Under the pieces are notes generated by a model. That model saw nothing but the letters and a program-made list of their open reading frames with translations. It was not told where the DNA came from and ran no database searches. A program made the translations under genes and the position numbers. Shown piece by piece: positions 5,970-9,579 of a stretch of DNA of 9,579 bases. Every line of letters starts with the position of its first letter. Positions within the stretch are counted from its first letter, which is position 1. The stretch comes from Candidatus Doudnabacteria bacterium RIFCSPHIGHO2_02_FULL_46_11 (GTDB lineage: Bacteria; Patescibacteriota; Doudnabacteria; UBA920; 2-02-FULL-46-11): assembly GCA_001779955.1 (NCBI GenBank), contig MFES01000008.1:1-9579 (forward strand). The letters are read 5' to 3'.

Positions 5970-5978
5970 TGTTATAAT
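5970..5978 (+). promoter_or_regulatory. Extended -10 promoter of the M24 gene, leaderless start
   Basis: TGTTATAAT is a TGn extended -10 box with a perfect TATAAT. The ATG at 5985 begins seven nt after it, exactly at the expected transcription start, so the mRNA would have no leader. No good -35 box is seen, which an extended -10 can tolerate. Confidence 0.6.
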
Positions 5979-5984
5979 AAATCC

Positions 5985-6737
5985 ATGAATTGGAGCCGGT
6001 TACAAATTAACCACCACATCAAAGCCGCAAAATTGCTCGCCATAATTAATGCTGAAATTTTAAATTTCATTAAAAATAACCCAGCCACTTCTGAACTTCA
6101 AGTTCAGAATTTTGCCTTAAATAAACTTAAGCAACACAAACTCAAAAACGAAATAGCTAAACCCATTATCGCCTTTCGAGAAAATACCTCCGAAGTCCAC
6201 TACTTCCCAACTCCCAAAACCAACAAAAAATTAAAGCCGGGATCGCTAATACTTATCGATATTTGGGCAAGACTTAATATCTCGGGTGCCCCCTATGCTG
6301 ATATGACCTGGATGGCGCAGGCAAAAAGTTCAAAATCCAAACTTCAAACTTCCAAATTTAAGAACCACGCAAATACAGTTTTTGAAGCAAGGGATAAATG
6401 TTTAATCCACCTCAAAAGAGAATTACGAAATGACAGAATACCTAGCGGATATGAACTCGATGCCGTTGCCCGCAATTTTATAGATCGAGCCGGTTACGCT
6501 GGCAGATTTCTGCACGGTACCGGCCATGAGCTCGGGGTTAGCTCCCCTCATGGGTTGGGGCGCAAAATTAATCCTAAAAACGAATACCCCATAAAAATAA
6601 ATATGGGTTACACCATTGAACCCGGAATTTATTTAGACAAGGAACTCGGGGCCAGAACCGAAATAGATTTTTATATAGATAAAAATAAAAAACTAGTGAT
6701 TACTACCCCAGTTCAAAAAACTCTTACCATAATTTAA
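5985..6737 (+). CDS. M24 family metallopeptidase (Xaa-Pro aminopeptidase / methionine aminopeptidase-like)
   Basis: 250 residues, a single pita-bread domain without the N-terminal domain of full Xaa-Pro peptidases. All five metal ligands can be placed: D92 (LILIDIWAR), D106 (YADMTW), H181 (LHGTGHELG), E212 (TIEPGIY) and E226 (ARTEID). H72 (EVHYFPTP) and H189 (SPHG) match the substrate-binding histidines, so the enzyme should be active in removing N-terminal residues from peptides in the cytosol. I chose ATG 5985, not the upstream ATG 5871: residues between them do not resemble the family and a promoter ends just before 5985. A lysine/serine-rich stretch at 113-127 is encoded by short imperfect repeats of the CAAACTTC type. 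It is convergent with the RNA unit at 6740-7192. Confidence 0.9.
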   Translation: MNWSRLQINHHIKAAKLLAIINAEILNFIKNNPATSELQVQNFALNKLKQHKLKNEIAKPIIAFRENTSEVHYFPTPKTNKKLKPGSLILIDIWARLNISGAPYADMTWMAQAKSSKSKLQTSKFKNHANTVFEARDKCLIHLKRELRNDRIPSGYELDAVARNFIDRAGYAGRFLHGTGHELGVSSPHGLGRKINPKNEYPIKINMGYTIEPGIYLDKELGARTEIDFYIDKNKKLVITTPVQKTLTII

Positions 6738-6739
6738 TT

Positions 6740-6774
6740 AAAAAAAGCCCGCCGCCCCCGAAGGAGCGGCGGGC
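6740..6774 (-). terminator. Strong rho-independent terminator of the GC-rich RNA unit
   Basis: On the minus strand a 12-position stem (one mismatch) capped by UUCG, with 9 uninterrupted GC-rich pairs at the base (6747-6755 with 6766-6774), followed by seven U (6746-6740). The U-run exists only on the minus strand, so it serves the minus-strand unit, not the M24 gene. Confidence 0.9.
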
Positions 6775-7157
6775 AAGATCCGGTTGGCAAGACACATCCT
6801 CGCCCGTACCGGACCAGCCTAACGGCTGGCGAGGCGCTCGCCGCGACATGCGGCCCGGCCCGATGTTACCAGCACGTTAGGCACACGGTCAGCGTTGGAG
6901 TCATCAGTACTCCTGCCGACCGCTACAGCTGGCCTATAGGCCGAAGAATGGCATCCCTCGCAACTGGAGGGTTCGCCCGATTTCTCCGGCTCATAGGCCG
7001 TCGCGCGCCGACGACGATCAGACGATGATCGCGCCGGTGCCGCCGCAATGGGTGAAAAAAGACATGGTTGCCGGCCGAGCCGGCGATGCGCGTGAGCGCG
7101 GGGTCATTTCGAGCCTCCTGGTGAGTTGGCGGCCGAGGCCGCTGAATGGAACGTGTA
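6747..7157 (-). ncRNA. GC-rich, highly structured RNA unit of about 410 nt, function unknown
   Basis: Bounded by a near-consensus promoter (7164-7192) and a strong terminator, this island is far richer in G+C than its flanks. Perfect or near-perfect hairpins in plus coordinates: 7129-7142, 7070-7084, 7016-7030, 6955-6971, 6931-6942, 6886-6922 (CGGTC/GACCG enclosing GGAGT/ACTCC), 6828-6842, 6814-6829, and 6779-6813 (TCCGGT/ACCGGA enclosing a 6-bp stem at 6786-6804). That inner stem has a G-U pair on the minus strand but an A-C mismatch on the plus strand, which supports minus transcription. I looked for the core motifs of RNase P, tmRNA, SRP RNA and T-box leaders and found none. No gene follows the terminator, so it is not an ordinary leader. 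Confidence 0.6.
7018..7107 (-). CDS. 29-aa peptide ORF inside the structured RNA, strong ribosome binding site
   Basis: ATG at 7107 is preceded by a perfect AGGAGG (7119-7114) six nt upstream, the best ribosome binding site in the window. The peptide starts MTPRSRASPARPATMSFF and ends GGTGAIIV before TGA; it has no membrane helix and matches no family I recognise. The N-terminal half is basic with Pro, Arg and Ala. Its stop codon lies in the stem of the hairpin at 7016-7030, so a ribosome at the end of the ORF would change the fold, as in leader peptides. The frame one base ahead is open for about 95 codons (to TAG at 6821-6819) but has no start of its own, so a +1 shift or a one-base indel would be needed to use it. 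Confidence 0.5.
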   Translation of the reverse strand: MTPRSRASPARPATMSFFTHCGGTGAIIV

Positions 7158-7163
7158 ATTTAT

Positions 7164-7192
7164 AGTATACTCTTAAATTCAGTATTTGTCAA
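7164..7192 (-). promoter_or_regulatory. Near-consensus sigma-70-type promoter of the GC-rich RNA unit
   Basis: TTGACA (7192-7187), exactly 17 nt, TATACT (7169-7164) on the minus strand: 11 of 12 consensus positions with ideal spacing, the strongest promoter in the window. Expected start near 7157. Confidence 0.85.
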
Positions 7193-7210
7193 GGCCTATT
7201 CAAACCCAAT

Positions 7211-7231
7211 AAAAATAGCCCTTTTAGGGCT
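7211..7231 (-). terminator. Terminator of the 33-aa membrane protein gene
   Basis: AGCCCT, loop AAA, AGGGCT, then AUUUUU on the minus strand (6-bp stem), 30 nt after the stop codon of the small gene. Confidence 0.7.
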
Positions 7232-7261
7232 TCTTAACTTTAAAAAATAACAATTAAAAAA

Positions 7262-7363
7262 CTAAAACAAAAGGGTGATTAAAATTAAAGCAATAAAAAT
7301 CATGCCAAAAACAGTAGCAATGACAAAGATTATTGGCATGAAATATGGTCCGGGGTTCGGCAT
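7262..7363 (-). CDS. Small single-pass membrane protein, 33 aa
   Basis: ATG 7363 to TAG 7264-7262. The protein starts MPNPGPYFMPIIFVIATV; the remainder is almost wholly hydrophobic (Ile, Leu, Phe, Met, Thr), giving one helix of about 23-25 residues and no charged residue at all. The Pro-Asn-Pro-Gly-Pro N-terminus would sit at the membrane surface. Support for a real gene: a hydrophobic composition unlikely by chance, and a terminator 30 nt after the stop. The heptamer repeat (7370-7425) begins six nt upstream of the ATG and takes the place of a Shine-Dalgarno, which is absent. Further upstream is a three-way-junction RNA with a terminator, which could control it. I do not recognise the family. 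A 74-aa frame overlapping it in another phase is an artefact of the repeat. Confidence 0.5.
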   Translation of the reverse strand: MPNPGPYFMPIIFVIATVFGMIFIALILITLLF

Positions 7364-7369
7364 ATGAGT

Positions 7370-7425
7370 TAGTAAGTAGTGAGTAGTAAGTAGTAAGTAG
7401 TAAGTAGTGAGTAGTAAGTAGTGAG
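7370..7425. repeat. Eight tandem copies of a 7-nt repeat (TAGTRAG)
   Basis: Eight head-to-tail units of TAGTAAG or TAGTGAG, in the order A G A A A G A G at the variable position. The array ends six nt from the start codon of the 33-aa protein. Such arrays can change length by slippage. Confidence 0.9.
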
Positions 7426-7453
7426 TAGAACGAAGTTATAATCATTCTAACAT

Positions 7454-7498
7454 AAAAAAAGCCCCTAAAATATCCCAACCCCGGTGGGAGCAGGGACT
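7454..7498 (-). terminator. Rho-independent terminator that competes with an upstream stem
   Basis: Minus strand: AGUCCCU (7498-7492) pairs with AGGGGCU (7466-7460) with one G-U, enclosing UCCCA/UGGGA (7489-7485 with 7477-7473, 7-nt loop), then seven U (7460-7454). The AGUCCCU arm is also needed for the 10-bp stem at 7490-7499/7578-7587, so the two folds exclude each other. Confidence 0.65.
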
Positions 7499-7587
7499 TG
7501 TGAGAAAAATGTCGCGCAGGCCGACGGGCCGAGCGAAAAGAAAGATTAAAGCATTAATCTATTCTGTTTTTTCGAATAAGTCCCTGC
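7490..7587 (-). ncRNA. Three-way-junction RNA, possible riboswitch or attenuator aptamer
   Basis: P1 is a perfect 10-bp stem, 7490-7499 with 7578-7587, extended after a small internal loop by GAAAAA/TTTTTC (7504-7509 with 7568-7573). P2 is a perfect 7-bp hairpin at 7543-7560 with a 4-nt loop. P3 at about 7513-7535 is GGCC-GACG-GGCC with a further short CGC/GCG stem outside. P1 overlaps the arm of the terminator at 7454-7498, the usual arrangement of a transcription attenuator. The nearest gene downstream is the 33-aa membrane protein. I do not recognise the fold as a known riboswitch class. Confidence 0.5.
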
Positions 7588-7926
7588 GACCCCCATCACA
7601 AAACGAAAAGATCTGCCCTCTTCTCTAAAGGCAGACCTTTCCGGTGTTTTTGTTTTTCCAAAGCTTGTGCCTTGGTGCGACCGATCTTGGCTTTGAGTGC
7701 CAAAAACCAGTCTTTCCGATCCGCCGTTCGCCAACTGGCGGCGGTGGCCGGCTCTCTCCCTATTAACGGATAGTAAGTTGACTCAAAGGGGGACACCCTT
7801 ATCGCTTCGCTTCAGGGGTTTCCCCCTTCCGACACTTCTCGGCTTCGCCTGCGAGGCTACCTCCCCCTTCCATAGTTGTCCTTGATCGGAAATAAATTCC
7901 GATCTGCGGACTAGACAATGGATTTA
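7588..7926. other. Gene-free stretch with four hairpins downstream of HU
   Basis: No gene is convincing. Hairpins: an 11-bp stem with one G-U on the minus strand at about 7608-7641; AAGGGGG/CCCCCTT at 7786-7828 with an inner ACCCT/AGGGGT stem; a CTCG/CGAG stem enclosing GGCTTCGCC near 7838-7855; and GATCGGAA/TTCCGATC with loop ATAAA at 7884-7904, extended outside by TTGTC/GACAA (7876-7880 with 7914-7918). The last lies directly after the HU stop codon and may form the 3' end of its mRNA, although no U-run follows. A 66-codon minus frame (7596-7796, GTG start) is unsupported. Confidence 0.45.
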
Positions 7927-8205
7927 CTAAGCGCGGACTGCATCCTTCAAGCCTTTGCCGGCCTTGAACTTAGGAGCGCGGGAAGCGGCAATCTGAATCT
8001 TCTCACCGGGTCTCTGCGGATTAACACCCATGCGGGCGGCGCGCTGAACAACGGTGAAAGCGCCAAAACCAGTGATGTTTACCTCGTCGCCTCTCTTCAA
8101 AACATCAGTAACAACGTCAATAAAAGAGTTGAGCATTTTTTCTGCTTCGCCCCGGGCAATGCCCATGTGTCCTGCGAGAGTGTCTATAAACTCTGACTTA
8201 TTCAT
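7927..8205 (-). CDS. hup: HU family DNA-binding protein
   Basis: 92 residues, the normal HU length. It is a small dimeric histone-like protein that bends and compacts DNA. N-terminal helices: MNKSEFIDTLAGHMGIARGEAEKMLNSFIDVVTDVL. GFGAFTV near 47-53 is the conserved turn. The DNA-binding arm VVQRAARMGVNPQRPGEKIQI carries the conserved Asn-Pro pair that intercalates into DNA (RNP in most HUs, VNP here). The C-terminus PKFKAGKGLKDAV is canonical. GAGGT lies 11 nt before the ATG, a slightly distant Shine-Dalgarno. Upstream sit a perfect 8-bp hairpin and three copies of ATCCTGTAT, one of them over the start codon. A role as HU rather than IHF follows from the single gene and typical arm sequence. 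Confidence 0.95.
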   Translation of the reverse strand: MNKSEFIDTLAGHMGIARGEAEKMLNSFIDVVTDVLKRGDEVNITGFGAFTVVQRAARMGVNPQRPGEKIQIAASRAPKFKAGKGLKDAVRA

Positions 8206-8348
8206 CCTGTATAGTTACCTCGATAATCTTGGGTTTTTGTGTTCAACCCAAGGTTAATGAAGTTTTTATTTATCCTTTCTTGTATCCTGTATTAATTTAC
8301 TTAGTCCCAAGATTGATCAAGAGAACAATCGAGGAACTTATACAGGAT
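8204..8348 (-). promoter_or_regulatory. HU leader with three ATCCTGTAT motif copies and a hairpin
   Basis: In plus coordinates ATCCTGTAT lies at 8204-8212 and 8284-8292 and its perfect inverse ATACAGGAT at 8340-8348. In the minus-strand RNA the 8340-8348 copy can pair with either of the other two; the 8204-8212 copy overlaps the AUG, so that pairing would hide the start codon. A perfect 8-bp hairpin CTTGGGTT/AACCCAAG with a 9-nt loop lies at 8228-8252. No clear promoter was found. Confidence 0.4.
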
Positions 8349-8368
8349 TCATATTATTCCTTTTTATC

Positions 8369-8391
8369 GCCTTCCGCCGACTGGCGGAGGC
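8369..8391. repeat. GC-rich hairpin after the LTD gene
   Basis: GCCTTCCGCC and GGCGGAGGC pair around GACT with one bulged base. It lies about 20-45 nt past the stop codon of the LTD protein gene. There is no U-run in either direction, so termination here is uncertain. Confidence 0.5.
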
Positions 8392-8412
8392 CATGAAAAA
8401 TTATTTATTAAA

Positions 8413-9579
8413 TCATCTTTTACATTTTACCAAAAAATGCAACGTTCCGCAAAGAAAACCCTTCATTCTGTGGAAAAATCCATTTTTGGCGGCTGATTCT
8501 ATAATTATAGGCAATTCCCGTTCTTCCGCAATCACGCCTGTGGATTGCGAACCCGTGGCCTGCGAATCACCCGCCACCACTCCGCTCACAATCTCGGCCT
8601 GCTCAACTCTTGTCGTACGCGCCGCGGAAACGGCAGGCACGGACGCCAAAGGAGCTGCCAAATATATGTTCACAGCTTCAGCCTGCACAACACCTTCCGG
8701 TCTGACCAACTTCAAATTTTGCCAACTAGACCTTCGGACAGCCAAGCCGGTCGCTTCTTGGCTTAAAATAAGTTCTGATTTTGGCGCAAGGCTTGCGCCA
8801 TTGGGAAAAGAATAAACCGAGGCATTAAGCTCCAAACGCCAAAATGACAAGTTTAGCCAGTTTTCCTCGTTATTGCGAAGCCTTATAGACGAAGAAATAT
8901 CTTCACTCGCCAGTTCAACCCCGCTTATAACAATATCGCGCGCCTGGCTGGCTGTCGTATTTTCCGCGCCAAAGGTAGGAAGATTGTTTATTTGCCATTC
9001 GTCAGCGAAGCGCGAAAACGATTTGTTGTCGGAAAGGGCCGGCACGACCACCTTCGCCCGTTCTATTTCATCTGGAGAAAGCAGGCGTATTTCATCACCG
9101 GTATTGGTAATGGTGAACGAGCCTTCCGGAAGTTTTACGGCGAGCAGTCCGCCGGCGGCAATTTTATGACCGCTTGGCAACTTGTAAGCATTGGCGCTTT
9201 TTGTTTTACCGGCATCATCCAAAAACCAGCCGGCCAAATCAACCTCAACCGTGCCGATATTTTTCAGCTCGACCCACTCCTCGCCTTCGTCTGATCCCTT
9301 AGGGTTGCCGAATACTTCGTTAAAAATTATTTTTACATCTTTATAAGCATCATCCGGCTCTTCTTGTTCATTGCCGTCGCCTTCTTCAACTTGATCAATA
9401 CTAAACTGGTTAGCCAAATCCGGAGTAACAATATCTGTCCACCGCCAAGTGCCTGAAGAATCTTTGGCATAAGTCGCGCCTTCTGCGCTCTTTCCTGAAA
9501 AACTTATAATATCCTGAAGCGCCTTGTCGGCGTCGAATAAACGCAGGGTTTCGCCTGTGTTGTTGATGGCCAGCTTGCC
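8413..9579 (-). CDS. LTD (lamin-tail) domain repeat surface protein, C-terminal 388 residues
   Basis: The frame is open from the right edge to TGA at 8415-8413; the N-terminus lies outside. A TTG at 9417 is not the true start because the coding pattern continues upstream. Counting from the edge, residues 1-54 are the end of one LTD-like beta sandwich (GKLAINNTGETLRLFDADK, then WRWTDIVTPDLAN). An acidic linker (EEGDGNEQEEPDD) follows. About 83-205 is a complete LTD domain: KIIFNEVFGNPKG, EEWVELKNIG, VDLAGWFLDDAG, YKLPSGHKIAAGG, FGAENTT. About 213-300 is a degenerate third unit, then a Ser/Ala/Val-rich tail. LTD domains are common in secreted or surface proteins of Patescibacteria and often occur in tandem. 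The tail has no clear membrane anchor; it ends in the basic FLVKCKR. Function in the envelope is inferred. Confidence 0.85.
   Translation of the reverse strand, partial: GKLAINNTGETLRLFDADKALQDIISFSGKSAEGATYAKDSSGTWRWTDIVTPDLANQFSIDQVEEGDGNEQEEPDDAYKDVKIIFNEVFGNPKGSDEGEEWVELKNIGTVEVDLAGWFLDDAGKTKSANAYKLPSGHKIAAGGLLAVKLPEGSFTITNTGDEIRLLSPDEIERAKVVVPALSDNKSFSRFADEWQINNLPTFGAENTTASQARDIVISGVELASEDISSSIRLRNNEENWLNLSFWRLELNASVYSFPNGASLAPKSELILSQEATGLAVRRSSWQNLKLVRPEGVVQAEAVNIYLAAPLASVPAVSAARTTRVEQAEIVSGVVAGDSQATGSQSTGVIAEERELPIIIESAAKNGFFHRMKGFLCGTLHFLVKCKR

Noticed and set aside
5871..5984. Upstream extension of the M24 peptidase from ATG 5871
   Set aside because: The extra 38 residues do not look like the family, and both promoters lie inside them.
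6896..6914. CTGATGA on the minus strand, like a hammerhead ribozyme core
   Set aside because: The bases form the loop and stem of a simple hairpin, and no GAAA box with flanking stems follows at the needed distance.
6747..7157. RNase P RNA, tmRNA, SRP RNA or T-box leader
   Set aside because: Core motifs (GAGGAAAGTCC, a tRNA-like end with CCA, the GGAAGG-AGCAG loop, GGGTGGTACCGCG) were looked for and not found.
7254..7478. 74-codon minus-strand ORF with repeated YSLLTT
   Set aside because: It is a translation of the heptamer array through a terminator, and it overlaps the better 33-aa protein in another frame.
7596..7796. 66-codon minus-strand ORF (GTG start) ending KRADLFVL
   Set aside because: No Shine-Dalgarno, no recognisable family, ends within an 11-bp hairpin, and an overlapping frame is also open. 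It could be real, but it is not supported.
1..9579. CRISPR array, insertion sequence or prophage
   Set aside because: No spaced direct repeats, transposase or phage-type gene is present.

Overview
The window looks like a piece of a small-genome, moderately AT-rich bacterium of the Candidate Phyla Radiation (Patescibacteria, most like Parcubacteria). This is inferred from the gene types: a secreted S-layer-like protein with three KRGF-type N-terminal repeats, a multi-domain lamin-tail (LTD) surface protein, a SpoIIM/DUF95 membrane protein next to an alkyltransferase-like protein, and unusually many perfect hairpins between genes. The code looks standard (UGA, UAA and UAG all end genes). No database search was possible, so the lineage is an inference.

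Layout. 1-2059 (-): N-terminal 686 residues of a large exported surface protein whose C-terminus lies beyond the left edge. 2060-2704: its roughly 600-nt leader, with a promoter at the far end, several hairpins and a set of mutually exclusive pairings just before the start codon. 3025-3744 (+): FAD/NAD(P) ferredoxin-reductase-like flavoprotein. 3788-4210 (-): NUDIX hydrolase, convergent with it across a bidirectional terminator. 4225-4440: tandem GNRA-capped hairpins and a terminator downstream of tRNA-Gly(UCC) (4442-4515, -). 4639-5589 (-): SpoIIM-like membrane protein and an alkyltransferase-like protein that abut exactly; the second carries an in-frame 37-bp palindrome. 5745-5818 (-): tRNA-Pro(UGG). 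5935-5987: face-to-face promoters, the plus one apparently driving a leaderless mRNA. 5985-6737 (+): M24 metallopeptidase.

6740-7192 (-) is the most unusual stretch. It is a GC-rich island with a near-consensus promoter, a 29-codon ORF behind a perfect Shine-Dalgarno, about ten hairpins and a strong terminator, and no gene behind it. I read it as an undescribed structured RNA, perhaps also encoding a peptide. 7211-7587 (-) holds a second candidate unit: a three-way-junction RNA with an overlapping terminator, eight copies of a 7-nt repeat, and a 33-aa single-pass membrane protein followed by its own terminator. 7927-8205 (-) is the nucleoid protein HU, with three copies of a 9-nt motif upstream, one covering its start codon. 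8413-9579 (-) is the C-terminal part of an LTD-repeat surface protein that enters from the right edge.

The protein genes suggest envelope display (S-layer-like and LTD proteins), housekeeping (HU, NUDIX, M24 peptidase, two tRNAs), alkylation-damage recognition, and one redox enzyme. Structured RNA takes up an unusual share of the non-coding space, and several elements have the form of attenuators or translational switches.
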